Assembly: GCA_036936605.1 (NCBI GenBank)
Contig: JAUPFV010000002.1
Span: forward strand, 337,441,215 to 337,505,214
DNA from: Limnanthes douglasii subsp. nivea
Taxonomy: Eukaryota; Streptophyta; Magnoliopsida; Brassicales; Limnanthaceae
DNA length: 64,000 bases
Reading direction: 5' to 3'
Position 1 is the first letter of the stretch. Every line of letters starts with the position of its first letter. Made by a program: the position numbers and the translations under genes. A model generated the notes under the pieces. That model did no database searches, was not told where the DNA came from, and saw only the letters and a program-made list of their open reading frames with translations. Below, one piece after another: positions 36,641 through 47,903 of this stretch.

Positions 36641-37043
36641 TGATGAGGGAGAATAAAAGACAAGGGCTAAAATGCATAGAAATAAATGTATAGGGGCTAA
36701 AATGCATAGAAATAAATGTATAAGGGCCAAAATGCATAGAAATAAATGTATAAGGGCTGAAATACGTTAATTGTAAAGATATAGCCAAAATAGGAAGGAA
36801 CTTTAGAGCAGGGACCGAAAGATGTAATTAAACCAAATTTAAGCGTGTGGGGTCCGCAATTGTACTATAAAAGGACCACACACGCTTCACGGATTTCGAG
36901 ATGAATAGTACGACTTTCTCTCTCTACTACTTTAACACTTTCTCTCTCTAGATTTGACTCTTAAGTATTTTGCTATCACCAAATCCCCTATCAACAAATC
37001 CTCATCTAACAAAATCACCCTCGGACCATCTTTTAACTCTTCA
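36641..37043 (+). repeat. 5' LTR of the young Tat element
   Basis: TGATGAGG...CTCTTCA. Contains a 30-bp unit (GGGCTAAAATGCATAGAAAT...) repeated about 3.5 times from about 36664, and the core promoter. Confidence 0.97.
36841..36887 (+). promoter_or_regulatory. LTR TATA box enclosed by a 15-bp inverted repeat
   Basis: TATAAAA (36866-36872) lies in the loop between AAGCGTGTGGGGTCC (36841-36855) and GGACCACACACGCTT (36873-36887), complementary at 14 of 15. Transcription would start roughly 30 bp downstream. The only LTR difference lies in this stem. Confidence 0.7.
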
Positions 37044-37044
37044 G

Positions 37045-37060
37045 TGGCGCCGTCTGTGGG
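37045..37060 (+). other. Primer-binding site
   Basis: TGGCGCCGTCTGTGGG one base after the LTR. The first nine bases fit the 3' end of plant tRNA-Asp, a common primer of Ty3/gypsy elements. Confidence 0.75.
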
Positions 37061-37121
37061 AAACGAGAATCGTTCCGACGATCATCACTCCCTGGAAATA
37101 ATTCATGTTCCGAGGAGAACC

Positions 37122-38861
37122 ATGGAAGGTCGGGGGGACGATCTAGTAGATCCCTGCGAGGAAAACATGGAAGGGGATGACTTTCGAAATGACTTGGAGT
37201 CCGAAGGAGAAGGAGGTCGGCGAGTTGAAAATGATTTTGATGACTCCGCTCTTTTGGCTCAGAGGAATGAACTGTTGCTGGAAATCGAAAAGTTGAAGGC
37301 GGAGAAAGAAGCCGCCCAAAGAAACATTCGATCTGAGATAAGGAGAGAGCCCGTCGAGCAAAGGGAGGAACGGGACGTTGAAACTCGTCCCAAGAAAAGG
37401 GCCGACAGGTCTCGGAGGCGTGAGCGGCGATCTCCAAGGAGGAAAGACAAGTACCGTTCGGACTCAGCTTCTTCGAGCGGCTATTCGCGGTATAGCACTT
37501 CTGAATCATCTCCTCAAAGATGCCACAGGAAGAAAAAGCGTGGTCGAAGGCACAATGGAGCCCGGAGGGGAAGGAGTTCGGAGAGGAAATCCTCGCGGGA
37601 GAGGAGTCGCCACGACCGAGTAGATGATCGCTCTCATGAGCAGGTGAAGTGCCCAGGGAAGGATAATGTAGGTCCTCGGAATTCGGAATGGCAGCAACAA
37701 TACACTTTGCCCTCCGAGGAGGGCTTGTACTTCTCAAACAATGATAATCTGAGGTCCAATGTTTATCGAACAGGGCACAATTGGAGAGCCTCTCCTTTGT
37801 CTTCGGAGATATTAGTAGGGAATCTCCCGAAGAATTTTGACATTTCAAAGCTTGAAAAATTCGACAGGACTCAGGATCCGGATAATCATATCGAGCAATT
37901 TAAGAATTTCATGATAAACTTTGACGACGATGATAAACTCCTGTGCAGAGCATTCTCTCAAACTTTCAAGGGAGTGGCGTCTAAGTGGTACAACAGGCTA
38001 CCTCAGGGGTCTATTAAGAACTTTGACATGTTCTGGAACATTTTTAGACAACACTTCGTGGGTAGCAAGAAGTTTCGGGCCAACGGGGACACCATAATAT
38101 ACTGCCGACAAAAAATGGGGGAGAGCCTCAAAAATTACACCAATCGTTTTGTCAAGACTAAGACAGACATGGAATACTGTAAGGATTCGGTGGCGCTAGC
38201 AGCGTTCAGGATGGGATTGCTCCCCGGATTGTTGAAGGATACGGTGGCAGAAAGCCAAGCGATGACTTTTGGAGCATTGCTGGACCAAGTTGAGAAGAGA
38301 ATTTTGGTGGAGGAAACCCAAGCCTCATAGAAAGGATCCGGAGAGCAATTGGACCATAATCAGTTTCAGAGGACTGAGTCAAGCACCCAGGGCCCTCGAT
38401 CGACCGTTCAGGCTAAAAGCACGGGTCAGTATCCTCCAAGGCAAAAATCAAATCAGCAGTATTATGGCAATCAATCAAACCACAATCAAGGGGGAAGATA
38501 TATGTCAAACAAGTGGACTCGGCCCGACTACTATGCGGAGTTGACGGAAAATGTCGCTGCAATATTTGATAAAGCTAAATCTTCGGTCACGTTTAGGAAA
38601 CCCTTTCCTATACAAACACCGAGGGAGAGCAGAAGCGTTAACAAATATTGCAAGTATCACGAGGATGTGGGCCACGACACCAAAGATTGTATAGCCCTGA
38701 AGAAGGAGGTGCAGGCTCTCATCGAAAATGGGATGCTATTGGAGTATGTCAAAAAGCACTCCCAGAAGAATGCCGTGGTAAAAGCTGTCTCAAAAAATAC
38801 TGACACGACCATGGTAATTTCCGAAGGGGTTGACGATTTTGACATCGAGCAAGAGTATTAG
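37122..38861 (+). pseudogene. gag of the young Tat element, two amber interruptions
   Basis: First in-frame ATG 37122 (MEGRGDD). An Arg/Ser-rich N-terminal region is followed by the gag domain (KWYNRLPQGSIKNFDMFW, FRMGLLPGLL). TAG at 38328-38330 is followed without frame change by the second half with a CX2HX4HX4C knuckle (CKYHEDVGHDTKDC). A second TAG at 38859-38861 stands where the related element has a Leu codon (ESEYLDPDP versus EQEY-stop-DPK). Confidence 0.9.
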
Positions 38862-39590
38862 GACCCGAAAGTTGGGAGGAACAATATGAACTTGGTCGAA
38901 GAAGAAATCCCAAAGGGGAAAGTGGATAGTCTGTGTGCATTTTTTGAGTCCTTAGCAATCTTTGGCGGAGATACTATCGCAGGAAATTCGAACAGCTCGC
39001 GCAAAAGGCACATGGTGAATTTGACAACCCAGATCGAAGCTGGAGTCTCCGCACAAATGCATCGGTCGCCTTCCCCTATTATTTGTTTTGATGATGATGA
39101 TATGCGTAATGTTGCAGGCCCTCATGAGGACGCTGTAGTGATTGCGGCGGGCATTGCCGGGGACCAGATTCAAAAAGTACTTATTGACACAGGAAGCTCT
39201 GCGAACATCTTGTTTATGAGTACTTATCGCCGCATTTCTGACCCACCGGTCATCCGAAGATCTGACAGGACGATAGTAGGTTTCACTGGTGCCACAGCGG
39301 TTGTCGTGGGAGAATTTCAATGTATAGTGGAGTTGGGCCGTGGACCATTCAAAAAAGAGGTGGAGGTACTCTTCATTGTGGTTGACGCGCCCACCTCATA
39401 TAATGCTATCCTAGGTCGCTCTTGGTTGTCTCGGATGCATGGTGTCATCTCTACGGTGCATCAATGTCTAAAGTATGTGATCGGGAACAACATTGGCACG
39501 GTCAGAAGTAGCCAGAAGATGGAACGAGAATGCTACCAAATCGCCCTGTCTTCCAAGGGAGTTCGAGGGGGGCCCTCTGACTCAGCATAG
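38862..39590 (+). pseudogene. Protease region of the young Tat element
   Basis: Same frame as gag. FESLAIFGGDTI, FDDDDMRNVAGPHEDAVV, then the active site in VLIDTGSSANILF, and AILGRSWLSRMHGVIST, all typical of Tat proteases. Ends at the third TAG (39588-39590), with the frame continuing into RT. The domain itself looks undamaged. Confidence 0.9.
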
Positions 39591-41430
39591 CAATTAAAGG
39601 GGCCACCCTCTGAGGTCATTCCTTGTGATGATCCGAGGGAGGCCCCCGGATTTCAGGTCCCGGAGGAGGACTCTACGACACACGAGTTCGTGGCTGGAAA
39701 AGTTCTGAAAATAGGGGTCCATCTCTCCCCAGAGTTTAAAGGAAGGTTAATTGATTTTTTATCTGATAAACTCGATATGTTTGCTTGGTGTACACAGGAT
39801 GTCACGGGGGTACCGACGGAGATTATATGTCACCAACTCGCCTTGCGGTCGGATGTCCGGCCAATAGTTCAAAAAAGGAGGCCTGTCTCCCCGGAAAAGG
39901 CCTCAGCAATCTTGTTGGAAGTCGAACGGCTTTTAAGTATTGGCCATATTCGCGAGTCGCATTATCCCCTATGGGCGTCGAATCCGGTGTTGGTGAGGAA
40001 GAAGAATGGCAAATGGAGAATGTGTATCGACTTCACAGATTTAAATCGTGCTTGTCCTAAGGATCCTTTTCCTGTCCCGCGCATTGATCAGTTAGTAGAC
40101 TCGACCTCCGGAAATCGATTACTATCTTTCATGGATGCTTACTCGGGATACAATCAAATCCGATTGGCTGCTAACGATGAGGAAAGTACTTCTTTTATTA
40201 CCGGGCGAGGTCTATACTGTTACAAGGTCATGCCTTTCGGGTTAAAAAACGCGGGGGCAACTTATCAGCGACTGGTTAATAAGACCTTCGAGGAGCAGAT
40301 TGGGAGGAATATGGAAGCTTATATCGACGACATGTTGGTAAAAAGTGAGAAAGACGACGACCATTTCGTTGACCTCACAGAGACATTCCACAACTTGCGT
40401 AGAGTTAACCTGAAGCTCAATCCAGAAAAGTGCATTTTTGGAGTACGGTCGGGTAAATTTCTTGGCTACATGATCAGTGAGAAAGGTATTGAGGCGGACC
40501 CGGAGCAATTAAGAGCGTTGATCACTATGAGCCCTCCTCGAAACATTAAAGAGGTACAAATCCTGACAGGGCGATTGGCTGCCCTCAATCGATTCATTTC
40601 CCGTTCGTCGGACAAATGTGCCCCATTCTTTAAAGTTTTGCGGAATGCGAAGCAATTCTGTTGGACCGAAGAATGTTCGACGGCGTTTCGTCAAATTCAG
40701 GAGTATCTAACCTCTCCGGAAGTTTTATCTAAACCATTGGTGGGGGAGACGTTGATTGTTTACATAGCCGTATCCGCGTGTGCTGTCAGTTCCGTTCTCC
40801 TCCGAGAAGCTGACTCTCTCCTAAGACCAATTTACTATGTCAGCAAGAGTTTGCTGGACGCCGAAAAGCGGTATCTTACTTTGGAGAATGTGGCTTTGGC
40901 GTTGGTGACAGCAGCGCGAAAGATGAGACCTTATTTTCAAGCGCATCCAATTGTGGTCCGGACGACGTTTCCCTTGAAAAGTCTATTACAGCGACCAGAC
41001 GTCTCTGGCAGAATGACTAAGTGGTCTGTTGAGTTGGGAGACTTTGACATAACATTTGAACCTCGCACAGCGATAAAGGCGCAGGTTTTAGCGGATTTTC
41101 TGGTTGAATTCCACTCTGACAGGGACGAACAGGAGGTATCTGATATAGTTGGTGAGGAAGAATGGGTATTCCGAACGGATGGGGGATCAAACATCTCGGG
41201 CTGTGGGGCAGGTGTTCAGTTGATATCCCCGCAAGGGGTCGCCATGTTCCAAGCCATCCGTTTTGGTTTCAAAGCTACTAATAATGAGGCTGAGTACGAA
41301 GCAGCTTTAGCCGGCCTGCGATTAGCTCAGATATGCGGGGCTCGACGGATAAAATTGGTCAGTGATTCTCAGTTGGTAATAAATCAGGTTTCAGGGGAGT
41401 TCGAGGCAAGGAAGGAAACACTGGTACCAG
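39591..41430 (+). pseudogene. Reverse transcriptase and dual RNase H of the young Tat element
   Basis: Continues the gag frame. RT motifs are intact: NPVLVRKKNGKWRMCIDFTD, FMDAYSGYNQI, MPFGLKNAGATYQRLV and catalytic AYIDDML, then LNPEKC. The first RNase H/connection runs to about 41120. The second RNase H reads FRTDGGSNISGCGAG, NNEAEYEAALAGLRLA and LVSDSQLVI. The paired RNase H domains place the element in the Tat lineage. The frame is lost at the duplication that starts at 41431. Key catalytic residues appear present. Confidence 0.92.
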
Positions 41431-41500
41431 ATTCGAAGGCGTCAAGTTCGAGCATGTCCGACGGGATTCGAAGGCGTCAAGTTCGAGCATGTCCGACGGG
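41431..41500 (+). repeat. 35-bp tandem duplication breaking pol
   Basis: Two exact 35-bp copies (41431-41465, 41466-41500), each starting ATTCGAAGGCGTCAAG. The extra 35 bp shifts the frame between RNase H and integrase. The string GTACCAGATTC also occurs on both sides (about 41423 and 41513), so a deletion or template jump probably accompanied it. Confidence 0.95.
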
Positions 41501-41502
41501 AA

Positions 41503-42882
41503 ATGAATGTCGTACCAGATTCTCTTGCTTCTGCTTCACGGACAGAAGGTTATCCTTGGGTTTTGATCCAGACATGCCCGTCGATCTCTATCACTAAGGA
41601 CCATGTGATGAATGTCTCAGAGGAAAATCATGCGATTACCCCTGATTGGAGAACAGTCATCATTGATTTCTTGGCCCATGACATTTTGCCCGCCGACAAA
41701 TATGAAGCCAGAAAAGTCAGATTCAAGTCTCACGGTTATATTTTGTTGGACGGATCGTTGTATAAGAAGTCTCTGAGCCGACCGTTACTGAGGTGCTTGA
41801 ATGGACCCGAGTCACAAATTATCCTCTCCGAGTTACACGACGGCGAAGGGTCCGCTCATTGTGGATATAAAGCTTTGATTCACCGGGTATTCTTGGCAGG
41901 TTATTACTGGCCAACTATTTCGACCGATGCAAAAGATTTGGTCAAACGTTGCGACACGTGCCAGCGGTACGCTAATATAATCCACAAGCCAGGAGCACTG
42001 ATGGAAAGCGTCCCAGAGGCGGTTCCTTTTGACAGATGGGGCATTGATTTGGTTGGACCTCTACCTATGGCCTCTGGGGGCAGACAGACGATAATTGTAG
42101 CCGTTGATTATTTTTCTAAGTGGGTAGAAGCTGAGCCACTTGCAGGAACGAAAGCCAAGGAGGTGATCAAATTTGTTTTGTCTAATATCTGTTGTCGTTT
42201 TGGTATGCCGTTGCAGATTACAACGGACAATGGACCACAGTTTGATAACAAAGAATTTCAGAGTTTTTGTGTATCAAGGGGTATACGACAATGTTTCTCG
42301 GCGCCATTTCATCCTCAGGCAAATGGCCAGGTGGAAGTAACCAATCGCACCATCCTCGACGGGCTGAGGAAAAACTTAGAAGGTAAGGCGGGGAAATGGC
42401 CCGACTATTTACAGGAAGTGCTATGGGCTTATCGAACGACCCCACGAACAGCCACCGCTGTGTCCCCTTTTGCCTTAGTTTATGGAATGGACGTCGTGGT
42501 CCCGCCAGAGATCCTCTTCCCTTCACACCACATAGCAACTTATGACTCAGACGCCAATCAAGAGCATAGAGCTTTGGCTTTAGACCTGGTGGAGGAGAAG
42601 AGGCAACGGGCGCAGCTGACTTCCCTTCATTATCAAACTCTTATGCGGAGCCGATATGCATCCAAAGTCAACCATAGGGATTTTCAGGTGGGAGACAAGG
42701 TCCTACGGAAAATCTTTTTACACACCAAGGACAAGAGTTTGGGGAAGCTGGGTCCTAATTGGGAAGGCCCATATATGGTCACCAAAAAAATCAAACCAGG
42801 TACTTATCGGTTGAAAGATAAAGATGGACGATATCTCCGCTTACCTTGGAATATTGAGCATTTAAAGCTGTACCTCGATTAG
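41503..42882 (+). pseudogene. Integrase of the young Tat element
   Basis: 459-codon open frame, shifted relative to RT. It has the H2C2 zinc finger (HDGEGSAHCGYK...CDTCQRY), the catalytic core with WGIDLVGPLPMASGG, TDNGPQFDNKEF and FHPQANGQVEVTNR carrying the D,D-35-E triad, and the C-terminal GPYMVTKKIKPGTYRLKD ending KLYLD. The domain is intact but detached from the polyprotein by the upstream frameshift. Original polyprotein boundaries cannot be fixed from sequence alone. Confidence 0.92.
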
Positions 42883-43038
42883 CAGAGCTTGGAGCAAACA
42901 TTGTATTTCTTTTCATTTTCTATGTATCCCTCGGGAAAAATTTTGGTGAGGACACACTCTTTCCTACCCTGGTAGGCACAGGAAGGTTTTAATGAGGTGT
43001 TCCGGTGATCCCATTAATACAAAGTTTCTTTGCCTTTA

Positions 43039-43260
43039 ACTATTTTTTGGGTCACATTAACATGTGCCTCGAATTGTTGTCCCTCGCACTATTTTTTGGG
43101 TCACATTAACATGTGCCTCGAATTGTTGTCCCTCGCACTATTTTTTGGGTCACATTAACATGTGCCTCGAATTATTGTCCCTCACATTATTTTTTGAGTC
43201 GCATTAATATGTGTCTCGAATTATTGTCCTTTGACCTATTTTCTGAACCACATTAATATT
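43039..43260 (+). repeat. 49-bp tandem array in the element 3' region
   Basis: Unit ACTATTTTTTGGGTCACATT..., starting at 43039, 43088, 43137 and about 43186, with a decaying fifth copy. Confidence 0.9.
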
Positions 43261-43265
43261 AAGAT

Positions 43266-43413
43266 ATGCCACGATGATTTGGGACTTTCAAACTATTCTT
43301 CGGGTCACATGACGATGTGCCACGATGATTTGGGATTTTCAAACTATTCTTCGGGTCACATGACGATGTGCCACGATGATTTAGGGACTTTCAAACTATT
43401 TTCAGGATCACAT
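43266..43413 (+). repeat. 51-bp tandem array
   Basis: Unit ACGATGATTTGGGA...TTCGGGTCACATGACGATGTGCC repeats at 43271, 43322 and 43373. It shares the GGGTCACAT core with the preceding 49-bp array. Confidence 0.9.
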
Positions 43414-43469
43414 TACGTTTTTTCCTTATAGGTCTGATTTTCTTTTTTCTCGGAGACCCTACAAATTGT

Positions 43470-43860
43470 CCGAAGGCCACGAAAGTTGGAATTCGAAGGA
43501 CTAATGACAAGTGTAAAACTTGGTACATATGTTTAAGTAATTATTTTTCGAAGGGCTACATTCGAAGGCCACATAAGCTGGAGTTCGAAGGCCTAGTTAT
43601 AAATATAAAACTTGGAACATATGTTTAAGTAATTATTTTTCGAAGGTCTACATTCGAATGCCACATAAGCTGGAGTTCGAAGGCCTAGTTATAAATATAA
43701 AACTTGGTAAATCTGCCTAAGTAACAATTTTTCGACGACCCAGCGGGTTGACATTCGAAGGCCTTCTTGTACATAATTGTTCGACGGGCAAAAATTCGAA
43801 GGCGTTACTACAAGTATAACACTTGTTGAATCTTTCTAAGTGCAAATTTTTCGAAGGCCA
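43470..43860 (+). repeat. About 92-bp tandem array rich in TTCGAAGG
   Basis: About 3.5 diverging units with ATTCGAAGGCCACATAAGC, GGAGTTCGAAGGCCTAG and TTAAGTAATTATTTTTCG. The TTCGAAGG word continues at high density into the antisense gene and its 5' flank. Confidence 0.85.
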
Positions 43861-44086
43861 GGTCAATTTTTCAAATTCTGTCGCAGGCCTAAAATTTTTT
43901 TTTTTTTTTAAGTTGGTCCAAATGTTCATTATTCGAAGGGCTAGTGCCATGATAAATTCGAAGAACAATACATTGATGAGTTAAATTTCCAATTACTTGT
44001 TGAAAAAGCACAACAGCTTCTAACCATTACAAAAAAAGAACAAAGGCCTTTTAGGCCATACAAAAAACTACCTACGACCCTTTCGT

Positions 44087-47000
44087 TTAATCGGCGTTCT
44101 TCGAATTATCACTCCCTTCACTTTCTGAGTCTTCACTCTCACTGACAACTATTTGGGGTGGACGAAGTTCTGGGGGGACAAGCTTCCAGAAGGGACCCAG
44201 TTCATACTCAGGGTGCTCAGTGTATATTTGGGTCAATAGGCCAGCTCGAGTGGCAGCGTCTCGAGCTTGTAACGTCTTCGAACATGTGGCAGCATAAGCA
44301 TCTGCACCTTTTTCCTTTGCCTCTTCGATCTCCACTGGGAAACTTCTAATTTTTCTTTTCAAATTGTCGCGCTCCTCGACTACATTTTTAAAACCCTCAC
44401 TGCATTGCTCGAATGCATCGCACGCCTTGCGATGCCCTGCTTTATATTCAGAGATCAACAGCTCTTGGGTGGCAGTCTTTTTCTTGTATAAGTCCCTCTC
44501 TTCCTGGCAACAATGTTCTATTATTGTTATATAATGCTCAGCAGCAGACAGACGTTCATACAAGGCATCAGCTTGGCCTTCGACCACTGCATGCTCCTTT
44601 TTGGCTTCTTCGAGCTTAGCGGCAGCAACTGATGCTTTGAACTTATAATGATTCTTGCGCTTCTCGAGATGGCGCAATTTCTTCCCTCGATTCACTGATG
44701 TATGAAGCAGCCTTCGCAGACTCATTGAAAACTCATCATCTAAGGGGACCTCGAAGGAGCTCGAAGGAGACCCTAGATCTGCAGAATCGAACTCAGAAAA
44801 ATTGCCACAGGCCACATCAGGGTGAACGAGTAAAGGGGGATTTGTTCGAGGGGCAGGGATAGGAGCCAGCCTTGGACTGCCTTCGAAGGAGGCTGGTTGA
44901 GACGCCTCAGTTAGAGGAGAGTGCAAAGTTTGGTAGGAGGCTTCCTTGGGTGATAGGCCACCCCTGTTTTCAGCGTCAACTGCACCATCTTGGCCTTCTC
45001 TGTCAAAGTTAGTCCCTTCATTATTGTCAGGAGTTTCTCCTCCCTCAGATTGCTCTTCGATGGGCTCAAGAAGAATGCCCTTTCCTTTCAAGTCCTTTTT
45101 CTTGTTGTCCTTCTTTGGTGGAAGGATAGTAGCAGAGGGATTTGGTGGCATAACAACGTTTGTTCGAGGGGCTCCATCTGTTTGAGGGGCTCCATCTGTT
45201 CGCAGGGTTTCAGTTGCTCGAAGGTTACTAGAATTCGAGGACCCTATGTCCCTCGAAGAATGTGGTTTTTGAGCCTTAGCAACTGGTTTGGGATTTGTTG
45301 GTTGAGGTTGTACAGCCTCATCTTCTGGAGGGTCATCCAGGTGACTTTGCGAGCGAGAGCGTTTGGGCAAATAGATTATCACATCCGGCTTGCTGCATCG
45401 TTCTAACACTTCGCGTTCAGAAGGCGGAGTCATTAGGCCCCTCATACTTATACGATCTAGAGGATCAAGCCTCCAGAGTCGACTTCTGGCCAAGTTCTCA
45501 TCGACAAAGCAACGGCGAAAGCGATTGTCCCACTTTTCTTTTGCCCACAGGCGAAGGTTAGTGAAAACAGTGGTTGCCCCTTCGACGTAGTCGGTATAGG
45601 GTTTGGATACTCCGGTCATGGCTGAAACAAATAACAAAAGATAACAATGGTTACGCAGAATGTATTGTTCGAAGACACTTATGAAGTTCGAAGGAGTAAC
45701 AAACTTAACAACTTGTTCGAGGGCGTATAATGATTCAAAAATACTTACATTTTGTGGTCCACTTCAGGGAGAGCTTATGTGGATTCGAAGGAGTGGCCTG
45801 GGAGCCGGTCTCCCAGCAACCAGAGAAAAAGAGAAACTGTTGCCTCCACTTTTTATCTGCTTCCAGAAGATCCTTCAACACCTTTTGCCCCCGGTTGAAT
45901 GTCAGTGAGTAGAAGGGGAAGTAAGGGTTTCGAGCAAGACCAGCAAGACCAATGATCTGTTCCAGTGAGAATTCTTGGCCTGAGAGCCTTGAGGCCATTA
46001 TGCATGCCATTAGTGTGAACCACATATTGGGCCCAACTTGCGAGGGACAGAGATCTATTTTCGAAAGGTATTCAATGAAGAAGGGGTCTAAGGGGTACCT
46101 TAGCCCCCAGTTCATGATTTCTGTGTAGACCACCACTTCGTGATCCCTCACAGATAAGGGTGTTTCTCCTTCGGAGGGAAATCTGATATCAATGTAAGTG
46201 GGAATGCCCCATCGAGCCCTAAGCATCGTCTCTTCAGCCTTTGAAAAATACCTGTACTTGATATTGGCAAGGGCCACCATGTGCTTATTCTCGATGCCTC
46301 TAATGTTATTGCCGGCAATATTATCCAACTCCAAGGGAAGCACTATGTCTCCTTTTAATTTGGGAGCTATCCGGCGAGCCTGCTCCTCGGACAGTGTCGA
46401 CGAGGAGGTTGCACCGTTCGAAGGGCCTAAGGGAAGAACAGTAGACGATTTCTGTCTGATGGGCTTTTCAACAGGCTTTGTAATTTGGGGGTCTAAAGTC
46501 TGCTCATGTAAGACACGCATGTCCTCGTCGGTAATAAGGGTCCTTGAGGGAGAAAACTGAGTACCATGAATGGTCATGGATGGCGTGGAGGGCAGACTAG
46601 AAACATCTGTCCCGAGTTTTTGAATAGGACTAGTAGCATCATGGTGACGGTCTGGATGTCGAGGAGGACTTCCAGAGTTCTCCTGTTGATTTTGATTTTG
46701 AGGAGAACTTCCTGAAGTCTGTTGTTGATTTTGTCTTCGAGAAGGGCTAGCAGAGTCACTTCGGTTCGGGTTTCGTTGAGGACTAGCTGGTTTTCGAGGA
46801 GGACTCCTCGAAGTCCGTCGAGGACTAGCTGCTTTTCGAGGAGGACTCCTCGAAGTCCGCCGAGGATTAGCTGGGTTTCGAGGGGGACTCCTCGAAGTTT
46901 GTCGAGGGCTTGAAGATCTTCTGGGCAGATGTTCAATGTTGGTTGTGGCAGCTGGTTCTCGAATGCTTAGGGGAGCTTCCTTGGCTCGTTTTCGATCGTG

Positions 47001-47252
47001 CGAACCTTTTCTATCTCTATGGGATTTCTTCCTCTTCGAACCTGATGAATGTTTGTGTGACCTCTCTTTGCCCATTTCTTTAGGAGGGTTGGTTTCGCTG
47101 AGTAAGCTTTGACGAGCTACTTCACGAGGTATAATGGCGGTCGAGTTGTTCGAAGGAGGCCAAGGACCGAAGAATGTTGTAGTCAATGGCGGGGGATGAT
47201 GCCTTACGTCTTCACCAGCGGCAACCCTCTCCTCGAACCGTTTACTAATCAA
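44087..47252 (-). CDS. Two-exon antisense gene of the young Tat element
   Basis: Opposite strand to gag-pol. Exon 1 runs 47252 to 45749, intron 45748-45622 (127 bp; donor AT/GTAAGT, acceptor TTGTTTCAG/CC), exon 2 45621 to 44087. Phases match (1 + 2 nt), giving about 1012 aa without a stop. The N-terminal half is basic with repeated RTSRSPPRK/ASPRR units. Next is a domain like the Pfam 'putative gypsy type transposon' family (RARWGIPTYIDIRFPSEGET, MNWGLRYPLDPFFIEYLSKI, LCPSQVGPNMWFTLMACIMA). The C-terminal half has WDNRFRRCFVDENLARSRLW, a coiled coil and an acidic tail. Antisense ORFs of unknown function are known in Tat elements. The exact start is unclear: no ATG opens the frame at 47252, and the upstream frame stays open to a stop near 47330. 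Confidence 0.8.
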
Positions 47253-47344
47253 CAGCCACTCAGGAATTCGACGAGCTCTGTGCGCCAGCTTTATCTCTCT
47301 AGAAATGATTGAACAGAAGTTACATTAATGAAGAAAGAGGTTGG

Positions 47345-47353
47345 TATTTATAG
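47345..47353 (-). promoter_or_regulatory. TATA box of the antisense gene
   Basis: CTATAAATA on the minus strand, about 95 bp before the open frame and followed by a pyrimidine-rich CTCTTTCTTCATT initiator-like stretch. It suggests a promoter separate from the LTR. Confidence 0.55.
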
Positions 47354-47889
47354 AAGATTAATGGGCTTCTTTGGTAAAAGGAGCCCGGGGACATTTTTAT
47401 GTTGTTTGCCTAGGGGTATGATGGTCATTATAGGTGAGCAATGTATGACAACCTAGCTATAGCAGAAGATGAAGAGTCTTGTGTCAGAGGTTGTCATGGG
47501 AAGCGGAAGGGTTTTCTGACAAAAGAATAGGTACCGTTTCTTCAAACGTATGCTGACGTTGGTATCTGTGCAATGACATCATCAATCCTAGCACCATTTT
47601 TCGCCTAAGTACATAGTTGTCCGACGAACATTTTGCTTAAAATGTTGCAAGGATTGGGGGGCTACTTGGTATAGCAGAAATTCGAAGGGGTCTTGGCAGA
47701 TATTCGAGGAGACTTTCAAGTAATTCACTTTTATGCCTGAGGGACTTATGAAGTCCGAAGGAACAATCTTTCGAAGAAGCAACTTTTATGCCTGAGGGAC
47801 CTGTGAAGTTCGAAGAGATGTTTGAAGTTTGAAGAGATTTTGGCCGATGAGAAGAATTGTTCAGTCTTAGCAAAACAATTTTTTACTAA
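47354..47889. other. Element 3' noncoding region between antisense promoter and 3' LTR
   Basis: No gene. It carries dispersed TTCGAAG/GAAGTTCGAAG words and two related TTTATGCCTGAGGGAC segments (about 47730 and 47788). Confidence 0.5.
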
Positions 47890-47903
47890 GACTGGGGGGC
47901 TAC
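47890..47903 (+). other. Polypurine tract
   Basis: Purine-rich ACTGGGGGGCTAC immediately before the 3' LTR, matching the arrangement in the older Tat element. Confidence 0.8.

Noticed and set aside
37033..37848. 271-codon minus-strand frame across gag of the young Tat element
   Set aside because: Composition mirrors the Arg/Ser-rich gag on the other strand; no promoter, splice or domain support.
46198..46913. Plus-strand frames within the antisense gene (Arg/Ser repeats)
   Set aside because: Mirror images of the RTSRSPPRK repeat region on the minus strand.
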